Positions 1 through 8,419 of a DNA stretch of 64,000 nt are shown in pieces. The position numbers and the translations under genes were made by a program. Source of the DNA: Flavobacterium sp. ENC (GTDB taxonomy: Bacteria; Bacteroidota; Bacteroidia; Flavobacteriales; Flavobacteriaceae); assembly GCF_020991415.1 (NCBI RefSeq), contig NZ_JAJMOY010000008.1, forward strand, positions 100,844 to 164,843, read 5' to 3'. Within the stretch, counting starts at the first letter, position 1, and every line of letters starts with the position of its first letter. The notes below the pieces were generated by a model. It worked only from the letters and a program-made list of their open reading frames with translations. It was not told the origin of the DNA and searched no databases.

Positions 1-114
1 TTCACCTTAAGCCAGGAAAATAAATTGCCAATCGTTGTTTTTGATATGAACAAAATTGGAAATCTGTTGAAAATCTGTGAAGGCGACAACATAGGAACCG
101 TAGTTAACATTTAG
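1..114 (+). CDS. pyrH: UMP kinase, C-terminal end (partial)
   Basis: The frame is open from the first base and stops with TAG at 112-114, giving 37 residues. The tail reads PIVVFDMNKIGNL, then GDNIGTVV, which is the usual C-terminus of bacterial UMP kinase (phosphorylates UMP to UDP in pyrimidine nucleotide synthesis, cytoplasm). The next gene is frr, and the pyrH-frr order is widely conserved in bacteria, which supports the call. Only the last seventh or so of the protein is present, so active-site residues cannot be checked. Confidence 0.8.
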   Translation, partial: FTLSQENKLPIVVFDMNKIGNLLKICEGDNIGTVVNI

Positions 115-265
115 ACTACTTAGATTGTTGGAATTTTAGATTATCGGATTTCAATAATCGTTTAATATACAAAAAACAAAAAAAACATATTAGTTAGTAA
201 ATTAGATGCCAAAATTTTTAGAAATCTAAAAATCAACCATCTGAAAATCTAAAAATCTAAAAAAA

Positions 266-829
266 ATGACTGAAGAAATAGAATTTATATTAGATAGTAC
301 TGAAGAATCCATGAATGGTTCTATAGCGCATTTAGAGAAAGAATTTCTTAACATTCGTGCAGGAAAAGCTTCTCCGGCTATGCTTGGAAGCGTCTTTGTA
401 GATTATTACGGATCTGCAACACCACTTTCGCAGGTATCGAAAATCAGTGTTCCTGATGCGAGAACAATTACTTTACAGCCGTTTGAAAAAAACATGCTGC
501 AGACTATTGAAAAAGCCATTATGATTGCCAATATTGGTTTCAACCCGATGAATAACGGAGACGTTATCATTATCAGTGTTCCGCCTTTGACAGAAGAGCG
601 CCGTAGAGATTTGGCCAAACAGGCGAAATCTGAGGCTGAAGATGCAAAGATCGGTGTGCGTAACGTACGTAAAGATGCGAATACGGATATCAAAAAATTA
701 GAAAAAGAAGGCACTTCTGAGGACATTTGCAAATCTGCCGAAGAAGAAGTTCAGAACTTAACGAATACGTACATTAGAAAAATTGATGAATTACTGGCTG
801 CAAAAGAAGCTGAAATCATGAAAGTGTAA
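266..829 (+). CDS. frr: Ribosome recycling factor
   Basis: 187 residues, the normal length for RRF, which with EF-G splits post-termination ribosomes in the cytoplasm. Family sequence is clear: FLNIRAGKASPAML near residue 30, ISVPPLTEERRRDL near residue 104, and the helical tail with GVRNVRKDAN. The ATG at 266 gives the expected N-terminus. It lies 151 bp downstream of pyrH with no terminator between them, so cotranscription is likely. A strong hairpin terminator follows. The 115-265 spacer has no gene, only AT-rich sequence with the word aaatctaaaa repeated just before the start. Confidence 0.97.
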   Translation: MTEEIEFILDSTEESMNGSIAHLEKEFLNIRAGKASPAMLGSVFVDYYGSATPLSQVSKISVPDARTITLQPFEKNMLQTIEKAIMIANIGFNPMNNGDVIIISVPPLTEERRRDLAKQAKSEAEDAKIGVRNVRKDANTDIKKLEKEGTSEDICKSAEEEVQNLTNTYIRKIDELLAAKEAEIMKV

Positions 830-850
830 TCTTATTCAACACAAAATAAA

Positions 851-888
851 AATCCGTTTAGTTAAATTGTACTAGACGGATTTTTTTA
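851..888 (+). terminator. Intrinsic terminator of pyrH-frr
   Basis: A 12-bp stem pairs 851-862 with 871-882 (one G-T wobble) across an 8-base loop and is followed by a run of T. It starts about 20 bases after the frr stop codon. Confidence 0.85.
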
Positions 889-900
889 TTCTTATTTTTG
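867..900 (+). promoter_or_regulatory. Bacteroidetes-type promoter for the DUF5686 gene
   Basis: TATTTTTG at 893-900 matches the Bacteroidetes -7 consensus TAnnTTTG exactly. TTG at 867-869 lies 23 bases upstream, in the place of the -33 element. The predicted transcript start near 906 leaves a leader of about 40 bases before the ATG at 948. The promoter overlaps the frr terminator. Confidence 0.65.
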
Positions 901-947
901 CGTACCAAAAATTAATTGTTTTCATTTTCGAAACTAGAATCCTCTGT

Positions 948-3443
948 ATGAAGCTATTTTGTTTTCTGAGTTTGTTTTTCACGCTGACCATTCAGGCGCA
1001 ATTTCAAATAAGCGGAATTGTAAGTGATTCCAACAACAAACCGCTTCCGTTTGCCACCATCAAAACATCAGACAACTTAAGCACCATAACCGATGTTGAT
1101 GGTAAATTTACCTTTACCGCTTCAGCCGATTTTGCTTATTACACGGTTTCTTATGTTGGTTTTGAAACCAAAACCATAACTGTACTAAAAAACAAAAAAT
1201 TCTATACGATTTCACTTTCCGAGAAAACAGATGATTTAAAAGAAGTCGTCGTTTCAAATGAAAATCCGGCTTTAGCCATTTTACGAAAGGTAATCTTAAA
1301 TAAAAACTCGAATAATCCACAAAAAAAGCTGCACAGTTTTGAGTACAAAACCTACAACAAACTTATTGTTACCGCCAATCCTGATTCTATAGATGGCCGT
1401 ATTGACTCTTCAGCATTGTATAAAGACTTAGACAAAAAGAAAATCAATATTGATTCTTCCGATTATAAATTCAAAGAAATCATCAGCAGGCAGCATTTAT
1501 TTCAGACCGAAAAAGTATCCCAATATCAATTTGGCAATAACAAACTCAAAGAAACTGTTCTCGGCACAAAAATGGCCGGTTTCAAACAGCCTGTGTATGA
1601 GATTATCGCTTTTAATTTACAATCTATTTCGATTTACGATAATAAATACGAATTACTGGAAACCAAATACGAAAGCCCGATTTCAAACAATGCTTTTAAA
1701 GATTACAATTACAAACTGCTTGATACGGTAAACATAAAAGGCCGCGAGACCTACATGATTTATTTCAAAAACAAACTGAAAAGAAAAACATCCGGACTAG
1801 AAGGTGTTTTATATATCGATCAGGAGAATTTTGCCATAGCAAAAGCAGTCATGCGTATCAAAGGCGTTTTGGACATTAGCGGCATTCATGAATTTGAATA
1901 TGCTCCGAATGAAAAAATATGGTTTCAAAGCAATACGACCTTCAAAATTGTAAAGGGTAAAAACGAGGAGGACATCAAAATTTTAGGCGGAACGATTCAG
2001 TTTGATGCCGATGCTGAAGAAAGTTTAGAACCTAGAAAAAAAGTGGCTTCAGACTTTACGTATTTACTTTCCGAAAGCAACAACTTCGATATTCATTACA
2101 ATACCAATCCTCCGATAAAAAATCCGGCACTTTATATCGAAATTAAAGAAGATGCCAACAAAAAACCGGAAACTTTCTGGGAAGGCTACCGAAAAGAAAA
2201 CCTGGATTTAAGAGGCCAGAAAACGTATTTGCTACTGGACAGCCTTTCGATCAAAAAAAGAGTGGAAAAGCGCCTTGGAATTGGCCGTAAAATCATTAAT
2301 GGTTTCTATCCGGTCGGGCCCGTTGATCTTGACCTGAAAAAAATCATCAGTTACAATAATTATGAAGGTTTCAGACTGGGTCTTGGCGGTATTACCAATG
2401 ATCGTTTCTCTAAAGATTTCCGTCTTGAAGCTTATACAGCTTACGGAACTAAGGACGGTGCTTTTAAATACAGTACCGGAGCCGGCGTTTTACTGGACAA
2501 AAGTACCAACACCTGGCTTAACGCTTATTATATGGATGATGTACGGGAAATTGCGAGTACCGTTTTTGCCGTTGACAAGCGTGTTTTTAAAATTTATGAT
2601 CCACGTCCGATTAACATTAGTACATTTTATCAATACACGGGATGGAGAGCCAATGTGCAATCGAAAATTATCCCGAAGACAGAAGCGGTTTTAGAAGTAT
2701 CGAGAAACTTAATCGAGCCCAAATTTGATTATCTTTTTAACCTCAACGGAAGATTGTACTCGAGTTACATTATGACCACGGCTATGTTATCTGTAGTCTG
2801 GGCACCCTTTAGTGAATTTATGCAAACGCCAACCGGAAGAAACGAATCTGACAAAAGGTTTCCGAGATTTACTTTCCAGTACACACAATCCCTTCCGAAT
2901 GTGTTGGAAAACGATTTTAACTTTGGCAAAATCGATTTTAAGGCAGAATATGAAAAACAATATCTCAATCGCCAGAAAACAAGTTTACTGCTGCAGGGAG
3001 GATATGCTTTCGGAGATGTTCCGATTACACATCTCTACAATACGGCTCCGAATAACCTGACCAAAGAGACCATCGTTCAGCGTATTACTTTTTCGGGACG
3101 AAACAGTTTTGAAACTATGTTTTTTAATGAGTTTTTCTCCAGCGAATATGTTATGTTCCAAATTAAACATGGTTTTGACCGTATTAAAATCATGAGAAAA
3201 GTCCGCCCATCGCTGGTATTAGTCACCAGAATGGCCTGGGGAAATATGGAAAACCCACAGCAACACGTCGGGCCTGCTTACAAAACACTGGACAAAGGTT
3301 ATTTTGAATCCGGAATCGAATTAAATAAAATCTACAAAGGGATCGGCTTAGGCGGATTTTACAGATATGGCCCCAATCAGTTAGCGAGATTTGACGATAA
3401 TATTGCTGTTAAGATTTCTTATGTACTTGATTTGGGACTTTAG
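948..3443 (+). CDS. DUF5686 outer-membrane protein with carboxypeptidase-regulatory-like domain
   Basis: 831 residues. A Sec signal peptide (about residues 1-18, ending IQAQ) leads into a CarboxypepD_reg-like beta-sandwich (about 20-105: ISGIVSDSNNKPLPFATI, then YVGFETKTI), as in the N-terminal extension of TonB-dependent receptors. The rest fits DUF5686, a large Bacteroidetes family predicted to form an outer-membrane beta barrel. The C-terminus ends in alternating hydrophobic residues and aromatics (VKISYVLDLGL), typical of a last barrel strand. There is no TonB plug domain, so it is not a standard SusC-like transporter. Its substrate is unknown. It is monocistronic, with its own promoter and a shared terminator downstream. 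Confidence 0.85.
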   Translation: MKLFCFLSLFFTLTIQAQFQISGIVSDSNNKPLPFATIKTSDNLSTITDVDGKFTFTASADFAYYTVSYVGFETKTITVLKNKKFYTISLSEKTDDLKEVVVSNENPALAILRKVILNKNSNNPQKKLHSFEYKTYNKLIVTANPDSIDGRIDSSALYKDLDKKKINIDSSDYKFKEIISRQHLFQTEKVSQYQFGNNKLKETVLGTKMAGFKQPVYEIIAFNLQSISIYDNKYELLETKYESPISNNAFKDYNYKLLDTVNIKGRETYMIYFKNKLKRKTSGLEGVLYIDQENFAIAKAVMRIKGVLDISGIHEFEYAPNEKIWFQSNTTFKIVKGKNEEDIKILGGTIQFDADAEESLEPRKKVASDFTYLLSESNNFDIHYNTNPPIKNPALYIEIKEDANKKPETFWEGYRKENLDLRGQKTYLLLDSLSIKKRVEKRLGIGRKIINGFYPVGPVDLDLKKIISYNNYEGFRLGLGGITNDRFSKDFRLEAYTAYGTKDGAFKYSTGAGVLLDKSTNTWLNAYYMDDVREIASTVFAVDKRVFKIYDPRPINISTFYQYTGWRANVQSKIIPKTEAVLEVSRNLIEPKFDYLFNLNGRLYSSYIMTTAMLSVVWAPFSEFMQTPTGRNESDKRFPRFTFQYTQSLPNVLENDFNFGKIDFKAEYEKQYLNRQKTSLLLQGGYAFGDVPITHLYNTAPNNLTKETIVQRITFSGRNSFETMFFNEFFSSEYVMFQIKHGFDRIKIMRKVRPSLVLVTRMAWGNMENPQQHVGPAYKTLDKGYFESGIELNKIYKGIGLGGFYRYGPNQLARFDDNIAVKISYVLDLGL

Positions 3444-3454
3444 GGTTAAATTCT

Positions 3455-3540
3455 AAAAAAAATTAAATTCCAAATATCTTAAATTCCAAAGCTTCCTTAA
3501 AATTCCAAAGTTTAAATTCCAAATTCCAAACTTTAGTTTA
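3455..3540. repeat. Degenerate aaattccaaa repeat tract
   Basis: The word aaattccaaa and close variants recur about five times between the DUF5686 stop codon and the terminator hairpin. Similar words occur near 24935-24965 on the other strand. No coding potential is seen. Confidence 0.5.
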
Positions 3541-3581
3541 TCATTCTGCCAACCCATAAAAAGTAAATAGATACAAATAAA

Positions 3582-3624
3582 AAAATCCCAAATTCCAATC
3601 GTGAAAATTGGAATTTGGGATTTT
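3582..3624. terminator. Bidirectional terminator between convergent genes
   Basis: A perfect 18-bp inverted repeat (3582-3599 with 3607-3624) with a 7-base loop. A-rich sequence lies on the left and T-rich sequence on the right, so it can end transcripts from both the DUF5686 gene and the antiporter gene. Confidence 0.85.
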
Positions 3625-3649
3625 AAATTATTGGAATTTCTTCCTCCGT

Positions 3650-5920
3650 CTATGGTTTCAGAATCAAAACCGATGGCGTATTATTCAGCCATGTACTTTG
3701 CGATTCAATTAGTTTTTTCCAACTGTCGAGACTAATAATCATCAGGTTCTGATTTTCGAGGAACTCTTTTTTGATAGTCCTTTCGTGCATGATCATGATA
3801 TGATTTGGAGCAATCTGTTCTATCGAACGAATTGTTTCCTGAATATCACGTGTATTTTTGACTTCACCGCTTGCATCCAGAACCGTAATCTGGGAACCAT
3901 TGTTGTTGATTAATTTCTTGGCATATTCAATTAAAAAAGAATCTTCTTTACTAAATATTGGCATAAAAACCTGATTTACTTCTTCTAAGTCCTTATCAAT
4001 AAAAATTCCGACAGGCATCTTACTCTTGGCTATGATATGACGGGTTCTTTCATCAAAAGGAGAATTTTCGAACAAGCCTTCTTTTCCTGTAAATTTATCG
4101 ATCAGACGATCCGGATTTACGATTCGGGTGGTAAAACCGAGGATTTTCCCCAGTAAGGTCCCGTCAAAAATAGATTGTCCCAATCCCACCAGCAATAAGT
4201 CATATTCGCCCTGATTGGCGGTATCGATAATATCAGTATCAATATCATTCGTCACTTTAAAAATACTAACCATATTTTGTTCCAGACGTTCTGATTCCTG
4301 AATAACGGGTACCAGCATTTTTCGCTCGTGATCTTTTACATCAAACGAATGTATTTCTGTACTTAAGGACAAATGCATTGCTGTAACAATAGAATTATCA
4401 CCCTGTTTTTTAACCAGACTGTTTGCAATTCTCAATAATTTTTTACCTCTTTCCGGGGTCGCAAACGAAAGTAAAATCTTGTATTTACTTTTATTTCCGA
4501 TTTCCTGTGGAATTGCGGTTATTTTATCCTTAAAAATAAAGCCGATAAAATCTAAAGCCGGACCTGTCATAAACGTAGTTACCAACGCCATAATAACCAT
4601 CATGGTAAAAATCTCGGTAGATAAAACGCCTAAGTCATACCCAATATTTAACACCACCAGCTCCATTAAACCACGTGTGTTCATTAAAGCGCCAATGGCT
4701 AAACTGTCTTTCCAGCTTTGTCCGACAAATTTGGCAGCAAAAGCACTTCCGAGGAATTTACCGGCTACCGCTACTGCAATAATTACCGCGGTCACTTTCC
4801 ATAAATAAGGATCGTTCAACAAACCAATTTGCGTACGCAAACCAGTGAAGACAAAGAATAAGGGCAATAAGACAATGATTGAAACGTCTTCCACTTTTTC
4901 GATAAAAATATTTCTGAATTTATTGTTTTCCGGCATAATAGCTCCTGCTAAGAAAGCGCCGAACAAAGCGTGAATTCCAATTAATTCGGCAGCATAAGCA
5001 GAGAATAAAAGTGTCAGAAAAAAAATAGCGACCACAGGTTTATTCAGACTTTCGCGGGTTGAATTCAAGTCTCCCACACGTTTCAGGAACGGACGAACTA
5101 TTTTCAGCATGATAATTACATACAAAATAGCCAGACCAATAACATATAAAGCACTTGTAAAAGAACCTGCCTTTACGATCGCAATGACAACAGCCAGAAT
5201 ACACCAGGCCGTAATATCATCAGCTGCGGCACAAGTTATGGCAATAGTTCCCAGTTTTGTTTTCTGCATGCCCCGCTCCTGCACAATTCTGGCCAATACC
5301 GGAAATGCGGTAATACTCATGGCAATTCCCATGAATAATCCGAAAGAGGCAAATTCAACCCCAACCGGAGCGAACGTATGATAGATAAAATAAGCCAGTG
5401 ACAATCCCAATGCAAACGGAATCACAATACTGGCGTGGCTAATTACGACAGCATCATGTGCTTTATTTTTAAGTACTTTCAAATCCAGCTCCATTCCGAT
5501 TACGAACATAAAAAGTATCAGACCAATCTGACTCAGGAATTGTAAGTTCCCTAATGATTCTTTTGGAAATAAAGCGGCTGAAAATTCAGGGAAATACATT
5601 CCGACCAAAGAGGGTCCTAAAACGATACCCGCAATCATTTCTCCAATTACAGAGGGCTGCCCTATTTTTCTGAAGACCCATCCAAACAAACGCGCTACCA
5701 AAATAATAGTCACAATCTGGGCCAGTAAAATAGCCAGTGGATGCTGCAGATTTTCTACCATGGAATGTAAAAAATCATTCCAGTGATTGCTTTCGATTTT
5801 TTTATGAATGATTCCGCGTCCTACTTCGAGTGAGGCACCTTTTGAAATTACCCAATATATCAGAGTTGTAAAACCACCAATAACCGTAATGTAAAATAAG
5901 GAGTTTTTAATATTATTCAT
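3650..5920 (-). CDS. CPA2-family cation:proton antiporter with C-terminal stress-domain-like region
   Basis: 756 residues from the chosen start. The N-terminal half is a multi-span Na+/H+ exchanger domain (KefB/GerN-like): GEMIAGIVLGPSLVG, FMFVIGMELDLKVLK, ADDITAWCILA (the acidic pair of the ion site) and GALMNTRGLMELVVL are all readable. The C-terminal ~290 residues are soluble and resemble a universal-stress-protein-like regulatory region. It should exchange Na+ or K+ for protons at the inner membrane. An ATG at 5959 would add 13 residues, but a promoter -7 element lies at 5946-5953, inside that extension, so the ATG at 5920 is preferred. Confidence 0.85.
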   Translation of the reverse strand: MNNIKNSLFYITVIGGFTTLIYWVISKGASLEVGRGIIHKKIESNHWNDFLHSMVENLQHPLAILLAQIVTIILVARLFGWVFRKIGQPSVIGEMIAGIVLGPSLVGMYFPEFSAALFPKESLGNLQFLSQIGLILFMFVIGMELDLKVLKNKAHDAVVISHASIVIPFALGLSLAYFIYHTFAPVGVEFASFGLFMGIAMSITAFPVLARIVQERGMQKTKLGTIAITCAAADDITAWCILAVVIAIVKAGSFTSALYVIGLAILYVIIMLKIVRPFLKRVGDLNSTRESLNKPVVAIFFLTLLFSAYAAELIGIHALFGAFLAGAIMPENNKFRNIFIEKVEDVSIIVLLPLFFVFTGLRTQIGLLNDPYLWKVTAVIIAVAVAGKFLGSAFAAKFVGQSWKDSLAIGALMNTRGLMELVVLNIGYDLGVLSTEIFTMMVIMALVTTFMTGPALDFIGFIFKDKITAIPQEIGNKSKYKILLSFATPERGKKLLRIANSLVKKQGDNSIVTAMHLSLSTEIHSFDVKDHERKMLVPVIQESERLEQNMVSIFKVTNDIDTDIIDTANQGEYDLLLVGLGQSIFDGTLLGKILGFTTRIVNPDRLIDKFTGKEGLFENSPFDERTRHIIAKSKMPVGIFIDKDLEEVNQVFMPIFSKEDSFLIEYAKKLINNNGSQITVLDASGEVKNTRDIQETIRSIEQIAPNHIMIMHERTIKKEFLENQNLMIISLDSWKKLIESQSTWLNNTPSVLILKP

Positions 5921-5945
5921 AACTCGTTTTTTTGATTTTAATGGT

Positions 5946-5953
5946 GCAAATAT
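5946..5953 (-). promoter_or_regulatory. -7 element of the antiporter promoter
   Basis: On the minus strand the bases read GATATTTG, one mismatch from TAnnTTTG. Transcription would start near 5940, about 20 bases before the preferred ATG at 5920. Confidence 0.5.
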
Positions 5954-6102
5954 CAACACTCAACAGGAAGTGAAAAAGGTTTTTTTTACTTAATTTCAAA
6001 TGTATGTAACAAGTCTGAAAAACTTTGTAATAAGTTAGACAATTGCGCTAAAAACAAGTGTGTTTCTCCAATCGAAAGCCTGATTATAATGCCAGCGAGG
6101 AG

Positions 6103-6222
6103 GGCTTCGACTTCGCTCAGCCTGGCCTATTTTAGAAGATTTTATTTTGTGAAAAAAACTGTCACCCTGAGCGGAGTCGAAGGCTTGCATATTCAAAAAG
6201 GGCTTCGACTCCGCTCAGCCTG
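6103..6222. repeat. Three copies of the cttcgactncgctcag palindromic element
   Basis: The 361-bp gap between the antiporter and the LytTR gene contains no ORF. It holds three copies of an 18-bp word: direct at 6103-6120, inverted at 6167-6183, direct at 6201-6218. The second and third form a stem-loop spanning about 6161-6222. The same word recurs in the array at 14.7-15.1 kb. Such elements are common between genes in flavobacterial genomes. Confidence 0.8.
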
Positions 6223-6281
6223 ACACCAGTATGTTCAGCCTGACTTTTTGGTTTCGCTGTGTCTGGCATTTTTGGTGTACT

Positions 6282-7001
6282 CTAAATTTTCACCTTTTTC
6301 AAAAACTCAGCACGGTAGGTTTCGCTCAGAAGCAGGGTGGTGTTTTTGTCTTTTTTCTCTAAGTGATGCAGGACAATTTCGTTGTGGTTAAAAAACTTAA
6401 TCGCTTTTACCGCTACAATTTCTTTTTTGTTTACACGGCAGAAATCGGCTTCGGGCAATTCGTGCAAAAGGGTATCGAATTTAACGTTTTTCAAATTCAG
6501 AAAACTGCCGTCTGCCAAAAGAACCGTTTTATCGCGACTGTCGCTCACTGCGGTTTTGATGTACTGAATCTGATTGAAATACAACAAAGTTTTTCCTTTG
6601 TCTGTATTCAGCTGAATGAACTTTTTGGCCGCATCCGGTTTATGAAACCGTTCAAAAGCTTTTGAAATCGCTTTTTGCAGACGTTCCAGTTTTACCGGTT
6701 TTGTAATATAATCGACTGCATCAATATTAAAAGCATCTGCCGCATATTCCTTATAGGCCGTACAGAAAATAACCAATTTATTATCGAGCATTTCTGCCAG
6801 ATGAAGTCCGTCAATTCCGGGCATTTCGATATCTGATATTAGCAAATCAAAATCGAGATTTGGAATATCAGCAAGGAGTTTTTCCGGATTATTAAACGTT
6901 TTTACGATTTCCACTTCAGGAATTTGCTCGCAAAGCATTTTCAGATACGTTAATCCCGGCAGCTCATCGTCCAGAAGCAAGCATTTCAGTTTTGTATTCA
7001 A
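6282..7001 (-). CDS. LytTR-family response regulator
   Basis: 239 residues. Receiver domain at residues 5-120 with the acidic pair D11-D12, phosphoacceptor D57 in LLISDIEMPG, T81 and K101 (DYITKPV). A LytTR DNA-binding domain follows (about 135-239: IQYIKTAVSD, then VNKKEIVAVKAI, FCRVNK). It would bind promoter DNA after phosphorylation by the kinase encoded just upstream. The two genes overlap by 38 bp, so they are translationally coupled. The target genes cannot be told from this sequence. Confidence 0.93.
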   Translation of the reverse strand: MNTKLKCLLLDDELPGLTYLKMLCEQIPEVEIVKTFNNPEKLLADIPNLDFDLLISDIEMPGIDGLHLAEMLDNKLVIFCTAYKEYAADAFNIDAVDYITKPVKLERLQKAISKAFERFHKPDAAKKFIQLNTDKGKTLLYFNQIQYIKTAVSDSRDKTVLLADGSFLNLKNVKFDTLLHELPEADFCRVNKKEIVAVKAIKFFNHNEIVLHHLEKKDKNTTLLLSETYRAEFLKKVKI

Positions 7002-7725
7002 GTAAGTCTATTTTTAGATGGGCTATGTAAATATCGTTTTCTACAAACCTTTCCAGTTTGAAGTTATTTTTATAAATAATTCGCAAGCGGTGTTCTAAAG
7101 TGGCGTGGCCAAAACCGCTGCGTTCTTTTTTTAATACTTTTTTGTCGGAAATTTTATTCGAAACGGTCATAAAAAAAGCATTGTCCCTAAATTCAAAAAC
7201 AACCGAGATAAAGGCATCTGCACTTTGCAAATCCGCATGTTTAAAGGCATTTTCGATTAGATCAATAGAAATCAGCGGTGCGAGCAACGGCTGTTCATAC
7301 AGTTTGTCTTCCTTATTGATATTGGTTTTGATCTTCAGCTCAAAAAGCGGACTGATTTTGATTTTATTGATTTCGATTAAATTCAGCGCAAAATCAATTT
7401 CTTCTTTTGCCGTCACAAACTTCTTTTTGCTTTCGTACAAAATATAGTCCAGCACATTGGCTAGTTTATCCAGCGCAAAATAGGTTTGATACGCGTGGGA
7501 CTGAATTGAATTCAGGATGTTTTTAAACAAATGCGGATTCAGTTTTGACTCCAGCGTTTCCAGCTGCAAATCATTCACTTTCATTTCGAGTGCATAAAAA
7601 CTCTTTTCGGCATCATCTTTTGCTTTTTTGAATTGCAGCAGTTGATACATCAAAAAGCAGATAATGACAATCAGCAATAAAAGAATTGCGAGAAATATAA
7701 ATGTGATAGTGTTGTTTTCCTGCAT
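6964..7725 (-). CDS. LytS-like sensor histidine kinase (His_kinase family)
   Basis: 253 residues. One N-terminal membrane segment (about 7-29) is followed by a short coiled coil and the His_kinase motif LNPHLFKNILN with phosphoacceptor H65. An HATPase-like part has the N box IDLIENAFKHA near residue 160 and GFGHATLEHRL near 205, where families usually have GLGL-N. No sensory domain is present, so the signal may come through the membrane segment or a partner. It forms a two-component system with the overlapping LytTR regulator. Confidence 0.9.
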   Translation of the reverse strand: MQENNTITFIFLAILLLLIVIICFLMYQLLQFKKAKDDAEKSFYALEMKVNDLQLETLESKLNPHLFKNILNSIQSHAYQTYFALDKLANVLDYILYESKKKFVTAKEEIDFALNLIEINKIKISPLFELKIKTNINKEDKLYEQPLLAPLISIDLIENAFKHADLQSADAFISVVFEFRDNAFFMTVSNKISDKKVLKKERSGFGHATLEHRLRIIYKNNFKLERFVENDIYIAHLKIDLLEYKTEMLASGR

Positions 7726-7748
7726 TGTTATTTAAAGTTTAAATGTTT

Positions 7749-7900
7749 TTTCGCCACGAATTGCACGAATTACACAAATTTAAAATCCCACTGTCTGCCT
7801 AAATCCGCGTAATCTGCAAAATCTGCGGGAACTTTTTGGCCACGGATTAAAATAATTTTATAATCTGTGTAAATCAGTATAAGCCATAAAATCCGTGACC
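7749..7900. repeat. Dispersed palindromic elements
   Basis: The 181-bp gap between the kinase and the SMR gene has no ORF. It holds the dispersed word gccacgaattgcacgaatt (from about 7753) and an inverted repeat ggccacggatt at 7838-7848 against 7890-7900 (10 of 11 bases pair). Related words occur at 10793, 18411 and 25493. Confidence 0.6.
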
Positions 7901-7906
7901 TATAAT

Positions 7907-8236
7907 TTAATGACTGGACACAAACTTCAACCCGATAATCGAAGCAATTAAAGTCGAAAGAAAAAAGATTCTCCAGAAAGTTGCCGGTTCTTTAAAAACC
8001 AGAACACCAACCAAAACAGTTCCCACAGCGCCTATTCCTGTCCATACGGCATAGGCTGTACCAATAGGCAAAATCTGAGTCGCTTTGTAGAGCAAAATCA
8101 TGCTGATCGAAAGACAGATAAAAAACCCTGCCATCCAATAGGTCGAGATAATTCCCGTGGTTTCTTTGGCTTTTCCCAGGCAGGATGCAAATCCAACTTC
8201 GAAAAGTCCGGCAATAATCAATAAAATCCAGTTCAT
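7907..8236 (-). CDS. Small multidrug resistance (SMR) transporter, SugE/Gdx-like
   Basis: 109 residues from the ATG at 8236, with four membrane helices filling the protein. MNWILLIIAGLFEVGFA carries the membrane-embedded glutamate essential in SMR proteins, and LPIGTAYAVWTGIGAVG is the family signature. The WTGIGAVG version and the ending GLKF resemble SugE/Gdx (guanidinium exporters) more than EmrE, but subtype is uncertain. An ATG at 8266 would add ten residues, but it lies upstream of the predicted transcript start and is rejected. SMR proteins act as inner-membrane dimers driven by proton entry. Confidence 0.88.
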   Translation of the reverse strand: MNWILLIIAGLFEVGFASCLGKAKETTGIISTYWMAGFFICLSISMILLYKATQILPIGTAYAVWTGIGAVGTVLVGVLVFKEPATFWRIFFLSTLIASIIGLKFVSSH

Positions 8237-8263
8237 TTTCGTTTCCTTTTTTAAATTTGAATA

Positions 8264-8271
8264 CAAATATG
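8264..8271 (-). promoter_or_regulatory. -7 element of the SMR gene promoter
   Basis: The minus strand reads CATATTTG, one mismatch from TAnnTTTG. TTTTG lies 23 bases further upstream (near 8295), as expected for a -33 element. The predicted start near 8258 precedes the ATG at 8236 by about 20 bases. Confidence 0.5.
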
Positions 8272-8391
8272 AGAAAAGCCCGTGGAGAAACCATCAAAAG
8301 AAAGCAATATTATCACAAAAGCGATATCGTGATTTGTGTTAACAAAAAGTAAAAACGAGTTCGAATAATTATGATTTAGAGCACTTTTCAC

Positions 8392-8399
8392 TACATTTG
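8392..8399 (+). promoter_or_regulatory. -7 element of the MMPL-type transporter promoter
   Basis: TACATTTG is an exact match to TAnnTTTG, ending 20 bases before the ATG at 8420. No clear -33 TTG is visible. Confidence 0.55.
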
Positions 8400-8419
8400 C
8401 AACCATTTTTAAAGATTTT

